64,000 nt of DNA from Cololabis saira (taxonomy: Eukaryota; Chordata; Actinopteri; Beloniformes; Belonidae): the NCBI RefSeq assembly GCF_033807715.1, contig NC_084606.1, positions 36,700,401-36,764,400 on the forward strand, written 5' to 3'. A program made the translations under genes and the position numbers. The notes under the pieces are model-generated. The model made no database searches. It saw only the letters and a list, made by a program, of their open reading frames with translations, and was not told the origin of the DNA. The stretch's first letter is position 1. Every line of letters starts with the position of its first letter. Shown piece after piece: positions 45,355 to 57,200 of the stretch.

Positions 45355-46250
45355 GCTGGTCGGGACATCGTGGCGGGTCGGGACATCGTGGTGGGACCAG
45401 ACCCTGAATCCTGAGACGAGTCAACATCCCCTGGAAGGTCCTATCCTCACTCGACTCGTTTGCATTTGACATTCTTGCAGTCGATTGATGTTTTGTGGAT
45501 TTGTGTTGGTAAAGTAGAGAAACAATCCGGCTGCATGAGAAACCCAGAGAGATTTGTGGACTGTAACTGGGACTGGCTGATCTGTGAATGTGAATCTAGA
45601 AATTATGCTTCTGGATGATGATGTAATAGTAACTCATGATGATTGATAATGATGATTGATCATATGACTGGTTACGGGATCGTGGCTTCAGATAATCCTG
45701 TAAATACTGATGACTGGTGTGTGATAAACAATCGAAGCCACTCTATGTAGAAATACCACGTCTGACTCATGGGGGCAGCGACGGTTGTGACACGCACACC
45801 TTGCGTCAATCCCAGACCTGTTTTAGCTAAGCTGACCCGACTGGTTGCCATGGAAACACCCTAACTATCAGAGCTATCCGGGGTCAGGGTTGGGTTGCAG
45901 TCGAGTCCGCCTCCAGGTAGCTGAATGGCTGGAAGTGTCCTGAAATGATCGGCTGATCGGCTGATTGATCCCCATTCACCAGTAGATCCAGATGTCCCCC
46001 ACCTGGTCAGATGTGGTACTGCTACAAGAAGTCTCTTAAATGGTGCCGGTAAAACTTGATGGTTGAGGGAAATAAAAATATAGAATTTTTTTTTTAAACA
46101 TAAAAGATGTATGGTCTTTTAAAACTGCCATAATAATATAATTTACCTTTAAAATAATTTACCTTTTTTGTGAGGTGAAATTCACTTTGACTTTGGACAG
46201 CAGGGAGTTATATATATATACATATATATTTGGTATTTGGAGCTCATTGT
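45355..46250. other. Non-coding interval after the SPRY exon
   Basis: Could include the 3' UTR of the SPRY exon up to about 46090. It contains a GCGGGTCGGGACATCGTGG short duplication at 45358-45395. No ORF is supported. Confidence 0.45.
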
Positions 46251-46630
46251 TTTTGCAGTGATATATAAAGGTTGTGGATGAAATAAAATAAATGGAAAAA
46301 TCTTGATGAATCTTGAATCTTGTATGTTGATTATCTTCAACTATCCACAAAAATAACAACTGATAACTGAATTCACATGTGTTAATAGTTCAATTGTAAC
46401 TAAGAAAATTATTCTTCATTGAGCATCATTATTTTGTTTGTATCAATCCACCTGTGTTATGTATCACAGTCTACAGGCCACCCAAACCTCCTTCCTGTTT
46501 TATTCAAGAGTTTTTTTTGGAACACAAGGACTTATACATACACACATGAATAAATATTTGGAGCTACTTAATTTTAGAGTGATTTATAAAGGTTGTGGAT
46601 GAAATAAAATAAATTGAAACATCTTGATCA
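46250..46630. repeat. Tandem duplication, second copy split by a transposon
   Basis: The stretch 46250-46385 (AAAGGTTGTGGATGAAATAA ... CTTCAACTATCCA) is repeated at 46556-46630 and continues at 49147-49225. The second copy is interrupted exactly by the element at 46631-49146. Confidence 0.85.
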
Positions 46631-46973
46631 GAGGGGCATTCCAGGAAGCAGGTTCAACAAATTCCGAGTTTAAACCTGAACTCTGAGTTGACTTAACCTG
46701 AGATAGGAAAGTCGGAGTTTTCGGTTCCAGAACAGCGGATTTGAGTTAGTTCAATCAACTCTGAGTTTGTTAAGCTCGAGTTAAAAAGCCATCATCAGTA
46801 GAGCCCTGACACAAGGATTCACCATGGCAACCGGCGAAAACAAAAGATCCACATACTTTTTCTTTTTTCTTTTTAAACTTTATTTAACATTTCAATTCAC
46901 AAAATCCCTTTGAGGAAACATTAGTTTGCATCTGAAGATCCACATACTTCACGCCACTGGAGTTATAAGTGTT

Positions 46974-48143
46974 AAAGGGAACCCTGCATATTAAGACATC
47001 TAGTCCCTAATTAGCCACAATTGTTCTCTTATACTAAAATATGTTGTTAGAAACACATAAAATAATCTAATTGCTTTAAAAATCTACAATGTTTATTACA
47101 TATTTTGACCTGCGGGAGGCCACATGTTTTAACTGCGCAATGCATTCTGGGGGCGATGACGTACGACGGTGGCTCTGGGAAGATAAGCCCCATTAGTTTA
47201 ACTGGGACAGGTATCTAAAACATAGATGAGCAGCATCTCCCGGCCGTGGAGGCTGACGAGGGAGCCCATAAGACGTCTCGGTTCAGGCAAACTGGATCAA
47301 AGTTCTGTGATGCACGGGAGATCTGCAAAAATGATCAATGTTGTGCGTATCTTACCAGTGCATTAGGCTCCTGCGTAGACGGCGTAGGCTACGGCGTAGA
47401 CGGCGTAGGCTACGCCGTAGCCTGCGTAGCCGGGGCTCTACAGCCCGCAGCGCTCCGCCACCCGCTCTCCGCTCTCCGCTCTCCGCTCTCGCTACCGCCG
47501 CCGGGATGGAGACGCCGGTGGGAAATATGCACGTTTGAGTGGGCATAGCCCCCCCTCTCCCCCCTAAAACCGGCCTCAGTGCTGGGTGATGACAGACCCG
47601 ACGCTGAGGGGACTGGCCCGGGACTTTGACGAAACGGGAGGCGCAGACTTCGCTTCAAATAGGCAAGAACATCTTTATTTAATTTAATGACGCCAGATCT
47701 GGCTGGGGTTTTTATTGTAGCATCGGTTATCTGCTAGTTGAAACGTGTGGTCTGTTAGTCTATCTGAGTTTTATGGTGTTTTTATAGTTCATGCTGTATG
47801 GGGCTGCACTTTTTTTAAATTTTATTTTACTTTTTTGTAGGTGCGCCGTCACCTTAATGTTCAGCTGTGTTTTCATCTGTGTTTCTGGTGCGCCGTCACC
47901 TGTTTAGCTGTGTTTTCATCTGTTTCTGGGTGTCAGAACAGTGGACGGGGGCCAGCAGGTGCCACCGTGTGACGTACTACCCAGAATGTAAAAAACAATG
48001 GCGACCTACATGTTAAATTATATTTTCAAATTTTATAAAAACGAAGACATCAACAAGGTTTTTTATATCACATTGTTATAATTGATACCAACATTTATCT
48101 TTTAAGACCTACATGTCTTAATATGCAGGGTTCCTTTTAATAC
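46974..48143. mobile_element. TTAA-flanked element nested in the previous one
   Basis: Ends AGGGAACCCTGCATATTAAG and, inverted, AAGGAACCCTGCATATTAAG, flanked by TTAA on each side (about 46970-46973 and 48137-48140), as in piggyBac-like elements. Inside are a degenerate fold-back MITE (47360-47433) and a duplicated GGTGCGCCGTCACC motif (47840 and 47890). No intact ORF. Confidence 0.7.
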
Positions 48144-48267
48144 GTGCGTATGGCGAGTATGAGAGCATATTTCAGAAAAAAAACACGAAACACGAGGAGA
48201 GAATTGGCGTGGGGGAAAGTTGCTGCAGTCAATGTGTAAGTTTGAATGCAGTATTCATTTAACATTT

Positions 48268-48492
48268 AAGTGTTTCTCAATCCTGGTCCTCGTGGGCCCA
48301 TGTCCTGCATGTTTTAGATGTTTCCCTGCACCGACACACCTGATTCTAATTAAAGGTCCTCATTAGCTTGTCACCAAGGTCTGCACAGCTCTGTTGATGA
48401 CACAGGTACTTGTATCACGGTGCGCTGAAGCAAGGAAACATCTAAAACATGCAGGACAGGGGCCCATGAGGAACAGGATTGAGAAAGCACAC
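48268..48492. mobile_element. Palindromic MITE, relative of 37306-37530
   Basis: AGTGTTTCTCAATCCTGGTC...GTCCTGCATGTTTTAGATG and the inverse arm ending GGATTGAGAAAGCACACTG. The target duplication is unclear. Confidence 0.75.
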
Positions 48493-49146
48493 TGTCTTAT
48501 AGTATTACAGATGAAAGCAGTGGTGGAATGGTATTGAATGAAATTTTATTTTCATTTAGATCACACACGGCTTCAGGGGAAAATGTTTTTTTTATTTTTT
48601 TTATGCATGTATGCAATTACTCTGTGTTTATTTGTATTGATTTATTCTATTACTTACATATAAAATAACTACAAATGCACATCAGAAAAACATGATGGAT
48701 TTCACTAGGTATTATCTTTCCCAACACTTATACCAAAATAAATCTGTTTTTTTTTACTCTCTCTCTTTCTGTCTTCTGCTCCCTCCCTCTCCTTTTTGCA
48801 TTTGGACTTTAACTGTTTGAAGTTAAACTCGGATGTCCCTGTGATATTGTTGCACCGACATAGTGAATAAAATACGTTGCGTTTGTTAGATATGCTTTTT
48901 CTGCTCTCTCTGCCGCTTGCCCCATTGGCTGAATTGACGCCACTGAGGGAGGAGACAGAGAGAAACTCAGGCTTTATTGAAGTAAACCTGCTAGCGACCA
49001 GGTTAGGTTCAGAGGCTCAGTTGCCATAGTAACTGACTCAGAGTTTGAGTTAACTCGCTTTCTGGAACTGAAAACTCTGGATTTCCCTCATCTAAGGCTT
49101 AACAAAGTCAGGATTTTCACTAAACCCGCTTCCTGGAATACCCCTC

Positions 49147-50136
49147 AGGACTATGTTGATCATCTTCAACTATCCATATAACAACAATAATAACTGATAT
49201 ATTATTTCACACGTGTTGATTTCCCAGATTGGCCGACAGCTGTGACTGGACCTCAACACGGGTCAAGACTGTTATTGTGGTCCAGACTGAAGCCGAAACA
49301 TCAGCAGATCTAAAAACGAAGCTCCGCTGCTGTGGCCACAGGACGAGCTTTTACCTTGCCGGGTTTGGCCCTCAGCTTCCCTCCTCCATAGAGGGTGAAG
49401 TCCCTATCTTCTAGATCGGCGTGGAGGGACAACCCAGGATCAGGTGGTTCTTTCACACCAGCTCCTCGTTGACTCCCTGCAGAGTGAACACCGACAGCTG
49501 AGACGAATGCAATCACGAGTCCTGCCTTACATACGGAATCAGACGCGCACCAATCAAGTCTTATTGTTCTGAGGGGGGTCAGGAGCTCCGACAGGATCCT
49601 CCACCCACATGACATCTGTAACCCAGCTATTAAAACAAAATCTCATACTCATTCAGATCAGACGGGTGGGGGACCTACAGTCAGAGGTGCTTTCAGGACT
49701 GGGAAGAAGGCAGTGAATGGTCCGCTGCGACTGAGCAGCTGTGAGCAGCCTTTCACGGTGAACAAAAAGAAAAAATAAGTAAAACGTTGATAAATTAGGA
49801 CGTTCTAAGTAATTCTGCCTCGAAACCTAGATAAACATCTATTTAACTTTCCTAGATAAAGTTTAGACGGATGAAACGACCCAACCATCAGTCACGCGTT
49901 GGTTTGAGTTCAGAAGAGTAGTAACAACAAACTAGCATTTAACACGGCTGCAGTTTATGTCTAATTAGTTCCTCCGTCCGTTTATAGTGGTGTGTTCGTT
50001 CAGATTAAGCCTTGTTGTCACTTTGCACACACACAGATACACAGACATACACACCTGCTCACTCACCTACATACTCACTCCACAATTCTGGGGACAGATA
50101 ATCGCAGTATCCTAGTCCTGATTTAGTTTTAGAGAC
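49147..50136. other. Interval with one exon-like segment
   Basis: On the minus strand 49476-49355 is open (GAGVKEPPDPG, DRDFTLYGGGKLRAKPGK), preceded by an acceptor CACTCTGCAG and followed by a donor GGCAAG|GTAAAA. It could be an exon of an unrecognised gene or chance. The remainder has no recognised content apart from short CA runs near 50030. Confidence 0.3.
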
Positions 50137-50340
50137 CTGAGGCCTCATGTACAAAGAGTGCGTGGATTTCAACATGAATCCGTGCGTGGAATTCTTGCGT
50201 ACGCAAAAAAAAATTCAGATGTACAAAACTGTGCGTACGCCCAAATCCACGTAGGTTCCTTTGAACATCACAATCAGCGTGGATTTGAGTGTACATGCGG
50301 GAGCACAACACTCCGCCCTGTCTCCTCCCTCAAATACATG
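50137..50340. repeat. Fragment of a GGCCTCATGTACAAAG repeat
   Basis: AGGCCTCATGTACAAAGAGT followed by GCGTACGCA-rich sequence, the start of a common fish TIR repeat. The other end is not seen. Confidence 0.55.
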
Positions 50341-50366
50341 TTTGAATATGATAATAAATATAATTA

Positions 50367-51945
50367 CAGTTTTTCACAATCGTTAATACCCATTTCTCAA
50401 AACAATAACAGCTTTTTTCAAACTGAACACACAGATCTGAAAACCTCACACACAAAATGCTAAACCTGACACTCCCTTTGCAAGATGACTCTTTGCCATC
50501 AAATCTCTTACCTGTTCACAAAATGGAACTCGTGTTTTCATTTGGTACACAGCCATTTTTTCAAATGACACACACATACCATTCATTGAGTACACACAAC
50601 TAAGCATTTGTCTGCACACTACCAAGCATTTACAGCACACTTAGGTGCAAAACTGAAAACACAATTATAGAAACAGAACACACCATATGAATGACAATGA
50701 CTTTGGAAAATTTGCTTTTTCTCCTTTTGTAAAATGTCTGTAGGCCTACTTTTGTATAGTCAAACATAAAACAGCACACAAATATGCAACCAAAAAAAGT
50801 TTAATTTTAGCACACACAGAACAGTACAGTACAGTAACCCCCCCCCCCCCCCCCCCCCTCACAAAAAAAAAGTAGACCTGCTTCATCCTAACATGATTCC
50901 TGCGGAGGATTCTATCTAATGTTGATAGGCTGACAGTGTGGATGTCCCTGAAAGTGCCATGGTCAGCCAGGATCCTAGACTGTAGTTGCCGGAGCGTGAT
51001 TGTATTGTTCTCACGAACAATATTTACAACATCTGTCTCCTGCTCCTCTGTGAAAGTCCGTGCTCTTCCTCCACGGTGTGGTTCTCTTTCAGTCCTGCAA
51101 AATGCAAATACTGTGAGCACACTGTATTCTATTGATATACAGTATTACAGTAAACAAGGCAAATAGATTTGGTACCTGTTCTCCACCCTGAAGGTTCTTA
51201 TGATGGCAGCAACTGTGTAGCGGCTGAGGTTGGGTTGGACCCTCGGGCCAGCCTCCCTCATGCTCAAACCATGGTTGAGAACGTGGTCTACCACGGTTGC
51301 CCGTATCTCATTAGAGATGGTAACTCTCCTTCTTATTTCTCCTCCTCCTCCTTCTCCTTGTCCTCCTCCTCTTCTCCCTCTTTGTCCCCCTCCTGCTCCT
51401 CTACCTCCTACTCCTCCTCCCCTTTGACCCCCTCCTCGTCCTCCTCTTCCTCCTCCTCCTCCTCCTCCTCCTCTTACCTCTCTCCTTCTCTGGTTCTCTC
51501 CAATGTTCTCCATTGTTCACCAAACAAAACAGAGGCTCAAGGCACTTTTATACTGCAGTACTGATTGCAAATTTCCCAACAGACCTCAAAGTTTAGAGAT
51601 TTGAATATTTGTGTGTTGTAGTTTGATGCTTTGAGATTTTATTTGAGAAGTGTGTTCAACGACTGAACATTGTGTGTAGTGTTTTGAATATTTGTGTGTT
51701 ATAGGTTGATGCTTTGAGATTTTACTTGAGAACTGTGTGCAACAACCGAAAATTGTGTATAGTGTTTTGACAGCAAGGTGATTTGTAATTGACATCAGAG
51801 TGTAAAGAAGGAAAGTCAGACTCTAATGCAGATAAGGGAGTGTGAAGTAGTGCCAACTTGGGTCGAGCAATTGGTACATGAAGTGAAGGTTGTGCAAATT
51901 GTGCCAAATTTTTGCTTTTTGGGTATTAGCAACTGTGAAAAACTG
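50367..51945 (-). mobile_element. Tc1/mariner (IS630-like) transposon at a TA site
   Basis: Ends CAGTTTTTCACAATCGTTAA and, inverted, CAGTTTTTCACAGTTGCTAA, flanked by TA (50365-50366 and 51946-51947), 1,579 bp. Minus-strand coding remnants at 50868-51513 encode the N-terminal DNA-binding part of a fish IS630-like transposase. Poly-C (about 50838-50858) sits where the catalytic part should start, so the DDE domain is lost. Confidence 0.85.
50868..51513 (-). pseudogene. IS630/Tc1-like transposase N-terminus, two exons
   Basis: Exon 1 is 51513-51176: ATG, a Gly/Arg-rich low-complexity stretch, then the helix-turn-helix segment SNEIRATVVDHVLNHGLSMR and SRYTVAAIIRTF ending VEN-R (split codon). An 81-bp GT-AG intron (51175-51095) follows. 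Exon 2 starts at 51094 with the same codon (TEREPHRGGRARTFTEEQE) and includes a second helix-turn-helix (LSTLDRILRRNHVRMKQ) up to about 50868. Bipartite HTH domains of this kind bind the TIRs. The catalytic DDE/D region is absent. Confidence 0.8.
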
Positions 51946-51947
51946 TA

Positions 51948-52225
51948 AAGCTGCAAGCAGCCATGAACGGGCCCTCACACTCATGGCCACCGCCCCCCAT
52001 AAGCATATCAGAAATGACACCACCCACGACTCTCTATGTCAAACCATTCAAAAGTTATAGTAGAAAATAGGGACAACCAATCAGAAGAAGGGGCGGGGCT
52101 AATATCACTAATTATGACCAAGGACTCAAAACTGAGTCTGATGACACCACCCACATGTCTTTATCACAAAAGAAAGAAAAATTTCCTACAGATACAATAG
52201 GGCACTGTAAGTGCTCGGGCCCTAA
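51948..52225. mobile_element. Internally deleted copy of the 24.7-26.0 kb element
   Basis: Starts AAAGCTGCAAGCAGCCATGA and ends GCACTGTAAGTGCTCGGGCC, both termini of the 1.3-kb element, with about 1 kb missing between GTCTTTATCACA and AAAGAAAGAAAAATT. It lies directly beside the right TA of the Tc1/mariner element. Confidence 0.85.
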
Positions 52226-53459
52226 TTATCCATTAAAAACTGCTCATCTTAACAAGAAATATGCAAAAACAGGTCAAACTAATTAAAAAAAACATCGGCT
52301 GTGAGCTGGCGATAGTCCTGTCAAAAGTTGAGGCCTGGAAAAAATAATTTATTTGGGGCATTTCTTCCAATTTCAGCTGCATTGCATTATGGGTAATGTT
52401 GTTATTTGCTTTGTGTTGCGTTCCGTTAAGAGTTGTGGTTTTATTATGATCGTACGGGTTTGTGAATGTTTATGGGCAGCGTTAGTGCTTCATTACACTC
52501 TCCTTTTCTTGTTTGTATTTTAAGAACCGACACCAGAACTTAAGTTGGTGGATGAAAAACGGCTCCTCGTTCAGCTTTACTGTCATGTGTATTATATACT
52601 GACAGACTAAGCCCAATGTACACATTTATTGAGTCATACACATTGTGGATGTCCGCGATCACCTCACTCATAAGTATAACAATGTGAAAAATATACATTT
52701 ATATTTAAAACATGAAGCATCACGATCTGATTCCTCTGCTGCAGAAAGACAACTTGTGCCAACGGGATTATCGAGGTGCAAACGTGAGAAATAAAGAGCA
52801 AAGTCGTTGTGACTCTATAGTCCTGCAGCACCTGCAGCCGACTCCATATCAGACTCACATCAGTTCGTACCAACCAACCCCTCCATGACATCTTAGTTTT
52901 ATTTTAAAAGACAACTTTACAGAACCGTTTTTTCGCTGCAAAATTTATTTTAATGTTTTTCTGTCCAGACACAGTTATGGGATGTTTTAGGATCTGGCTT
53001 TAATCTCCAGTCCTCGTCCCATACGGTCGTCATGGTGACAGAGATGTCCGACCTGTAGCAGCTCCAGCTGAAAGCATCAACCAGCTGATGGTCCAGTCTT
53101 AGTCCTGGACCAGCAGGTCGGTGTGATCTGATCATCAGCAGGTTCCTCTAACGGAGCCAAAGCTCCATCAGGATTTGCTGGTTCCATCGTTGAGTTCTTG
53201 CCTTTAGTTGTATGTTCAGATCATGTGGTTGATTGTGAGATTGTTGCAGCTCCCCTCGTGTGTAACTTATCTGGTGATGTGGGGACTGTCGTGTCCTTCA
53301 TGTGGTCGTGAACTTATTGTTGACATCAGGTTTCCTCATATTCTGCACTTCACTGCATCACCAGTGAGTGTCACCAACGGACAATCATTATGAATCATTA
53401 TCATCATCATTATTAGGAAAAATAAATCAATAATAAAATAAATTCAATAAATTCATCTG
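52226..53459. other. Interval without supported genes
   Basis: No repeat from elsewhere in the window is recognised. A minus-strand frame near 53030-52968 (MTTVWDEDWRLKPDPK, stop, then AATAAA) looks like a short terminal exon but has no recognised family. Confidence 0.4.
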
Positions 53460-53969
53460 GAACGAGGGACCCTTGCTGCCTTGACGTGAACGCCTTTGGA
53501 CCGACCTGGAGCTGAAGGAGGTTCAGCTGCTGAGCCTATGCATTCCCCTCATCCACACTGAGATGAGGAGAGCAGGAGAGAGAGAGCTGTTCTTTATCAG
53601 GATCACCTGCGGAGCGTAACCACCCAGCTGTTCACCAAGGAACGCTGACCGGCCAGACCAAACCCCCTTTTTCTTCAAATACAAAGATCCAAGAGGCTGT
53701 TTTGTGTCTGGGCAGAGAAACATAGTTAGCACATTTAACAAGTTTAGTTTTACGTTGTGAGCTGGACCGCTGATCTTGTCACAACTGTGTTTATTAGTTT
53801 AAGTGTGTTTGTTTATTTTATCGTTTGTCTACTGTTGCATCCACGTTGCTGGATCTTAATGACATGCTCTTCAACAACAGAAAAAAAAGCCCTTCCTCAT
53901 TTCCCAGGTGTATGACCAGAGCACACATGTGAAGTTAGTTGCGTCTCTGTGTGGGAAACATCAGAAGAA
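53460..53969. repeat. Duplicated block B, left part (paralogous empty site of the L2)
   Basis: 53460-53627 matches about 31580-31748 and 53623-53969 matches 35625-35995. At the join (GCGGAGCGTAACCACCCAGC) there is no LINE, so this is the empty-site counterpart of the 3.9-kb L2. In the LDLELKE-like reading frame this copy has a one-base loss (CTTGCTGCCTTGACG). Confidence 0.88.
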
Positions 53970-54248
53970 TAGAATACAATAGAATAGTAGACTTTATTAA
54001 TCTCCCAGAGGAGAAATTCAGTCGTGCAGCAGCCAAAACACACACACGCATTATACAAAAAATGTAAAATAGAAATTACCATAAATAGTTAAATAATAAA
54101 AAAGAGCAATATAAAAAGTAGAAAGTAGAAGTAGAAAAAGACTATGTACAAGAGAGAAAAAAAGTAGTAAACACAAAATAAACGGATATTTACAAGATAT
54201 TTACAAATATTTCCAAAAATATGTGAGGTATTAGTGGTTATTGCACTT

Positions 54249-57200
54249 TTAAAGAGACGGGTTTATTGCACATGGGTGGCTACAGTTTCTTATTGTACAG
54301 TCTGATGGCTGTGGGGATGAAGGACCTGCGGTAGTGTTCCTTCTTGCAGCGCGGGTGGAGTCTTTGGCTGAAGGAGCTGCTGATGCTCCCACAGTGTCAT
54401 GTAGGGGGTGAGAGGGGTTGTCCATGATGGAGTTCAGCTTGACCAGCATCCTCCTCTCACCCACCTCCTCGGCAGAGTCCAGAGCACAACCAAGAACCGA
54501 GCCAGCCCTCCTGACCAGTCGGTTCAGTCTCTTCCTGTCTCTCTCCGAGCTCCCGCCGCTCCAGCAGACCACTGCATAGAAGATAGCAGACGCTACCACA
54601 GAGTCGTAGAAAGTCCTTAGGAGCTCCCTGCACACACCGAAGGACCTCAGTCTCCTCAGCAGGTGGAGTCGACTCTGGCCCTTCTTGTACAGGGCGTCGG
54701 TGTTGTGTGACCAGTCCAGTTTATTATTGAGGTGAACACCCAGGTACTTGTACTCCTCCAGGTAACACCCAGGTACTTATACTCCTCCACCGTCTCAATG
54801 TTCAGCCCCTGGATGTTCACCGGTGCAATAGGCAGAGGGTTCCTGCCGAAGTCGATCACCACCTCCTTCGTCTTGCTGGTGTTGATTTGCAGATGGTTCC
54901 GTTCGCACCATGAGACAAAGTCGGCGATGACCCCCCTGTACTCCAGATCGTCCCCCCTGGACACACGTCCCACAATGGCGGAGTCATCGGAGAACTTCTG
55001 GAGATGACAGGAGTCCGTGTTGTGGTGGAAATCTGAGGTATATAGTGTGAAGAGGAATGGAGCGAGGACTGTACCCTGCGGGGCCCCCGTGCTGCAGACC
55101 ACCACATCAGACACACAGTTGCGGAGCCTCACGTACTGCGGCCTGTTGGTGAGGTAGTCGATGGTCCATGCAGCCAGGTGACAGTCGACTCCTGCTTCCT
55201 CCAGCTTCCCCCTGAGCAGCGATGGCTGGATGGTGTTAAAAGCACTGGAGAAATCAAAGAACATGATTCTCACAGTGCTGCCGGCGCTCTCCAGATGCGC
55301 GAGTGACCTGTGCATCAGGTAGATGACAGCATCATCCACACCGATGCCAGGCCTGTACGCGAACTGCAGGGGGTCCATCACATCAACCACCTGCTGTCTC
55401 AGGTGGCTGAGTAGAATCCTCTCCATGGTCTTCATCAGGTGGGAGGTTAAGGCTACTGGTCTGAAGTGGTTGGGCTCCCTTGGTTGTTTGGTCTTTGGAA
55501 CCGGAACCACACAGGAGGTCTTCCACAGGAGTGGAACTCTCTCCAGACTGAGGCTCAGGTTGAAGATGTGCAGGAGCACAGCACAGAGCTGGTCTGCACA
55601 GTCCCTCAGCAGCCTGGAGGAGATGCCATCAGGACCAGCAGCCTTCCTCGCCTTGGTCCTCCTCAGCTCCTGCCTCACCTGTTCAGCTGTGATAAGGCTG
55701 GTGGGGGGGGCGTTGGTTGACCCCTGATGAGTGTGACCGGGGGAGGGGGGGTGTAGGTTGCTCAGGAGGTGAGAGGGGTGTGAAGGAGAGGTGTGACGAT
55801 GACGAGGTACTGCAGGGAGAAACCAGGGGGTGGGAAGCCGTCCCGGATGAGCGCTGGTGTGAAGAAGAAGGAGGAGAGGAGGAGAGGGGGATGGACATGT
55901 CGTTGTCGAAGAACAGATTCAGCTCGTTCGCCCAGACATGGTCCCCAGACGCAGACCCCTCCCCGCTGCCCCCGGAGAGGCCCGAGATGGTTTTAAGGCC
56001 GCTCCAGACCTCCCTGGCGTTGCTCCCGCTGAGGCGCTCCTCCAGCTTCTTCCTGTAGCAGTCCTTGCCTCTCCTGATTCCTCTCCTCAATTCCCTCTGA
56101 ACCCTCCTCAGTTCATCCTTGTCCCCGGACTTGAAGATCCTCTTCTTCTCATTAAGCAGGGTCTTCAGTTCCGGGGTCACCCAGGGTTTGTTATTGGAGA
56201 AACACCGTACCTTCTTGGTTGGAACAGTGTTCTCCACACAGAAGTTTATATAGTCCGTGATGCAGGTTGTTAGGCTGCCAATGTCCTCCCCTTGAGGCTC
56301 ACACAAGACATCCCAGTCTGTGGTGTTGAAGCAGTCCCTCAGTGCCATACTGGTCTCCTCAGACCAGCACTTCACATACTTAACAGTGGGAGGTTGTTTA
56401 TTCACCAGAGGTAAGTATGCAGGGGACAGATAAACCAGGTTGTGATCTGAGCGCCCCAGCGGGGGGAGGGGTGAAGAGGTGTATGCATCCTTGGTATTCA
56501 CATACATTAAGTCCAGTGTTCTATTGTCTCTGGTGTGGCAATTTACATATTGTGTGAAGTTGGGAAGAGCCGAAGACAGCTTGATGTGGTTAAAGTCACC
56601 CGAGATGAGGAGTAGGGACTGGGGGTGCGCTGTCTGAAATTTGGATACTGCAGAGTGCAGGGATTCACAGGCTGCAGCAGCGTCGGCCGACGGGGGGATG
56701 TACACTGTAATCGCAATTACGTGCGAGAACTCCCTCGGGAGGTAGTACGGCCGAATGCTAACAGCTAGCAGCTCCAAGTCCTTACCCCAGTACCGTTCCT
56801 TCACCCTGACGTGTCCGGGGTTGCACCATTTGTCGTTCACAAACATTTAAAAAAAAAGAAAGTTTGGTTAGTTTGGTGAGAAGAACGTGTGCGGGAGTTT
56901 TCTTTTTTAAAATTTGCTGCGGCTTTTCATCCTCCGACGCACCTTTCTGCAGAACCGGTGTGCAAAACGTTTCTATACTTCGTTCACAAACATTGCAATG
57001 CCGCCCCCCTTCTTCTTACCGCTGTCCCTCGCTCCCCGGTCCGCTCTCACCAGTTGAAAGCCGTCCAGCGAGACGTGTGAATCCGGTATCAGTTCATTCA
57101 GCCAAGACTCCGTGAAGCACATGATGCTACACTCCCGGTAGATCCTCTGCAGCCTGGTTAGCGCCGTTAGCTCATCCATCTTGTTGGAGAGAGATCTCAC

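Larger units (their letters stand above)
46631..49146. mobile_element. 2.5-kb TIR element with GAGGGGCATTCCAGGAAGC ends
   Basis: Left end GAGGGGCATTCCAGGAAGC and right end GCTTCCTGGAATACCCCTC are inverted repeats, with sub-terminal AACTCTGAGTT and AACTCAG repeats on each side. The borders are independently shown by the interrupted tandem copy at 46250-46385. It contains nested elements (46974-48140 and 48268-48492). No transposase is recognised. Superfamily uncertain. Confidence 0.8.

Noticed and set aside
51169..51564. Ser-rich 131-codon plus-strand ORF
   Set aside because: Antisense shadow of the Gly/Arg-rich head of the transposase on the minus strand.
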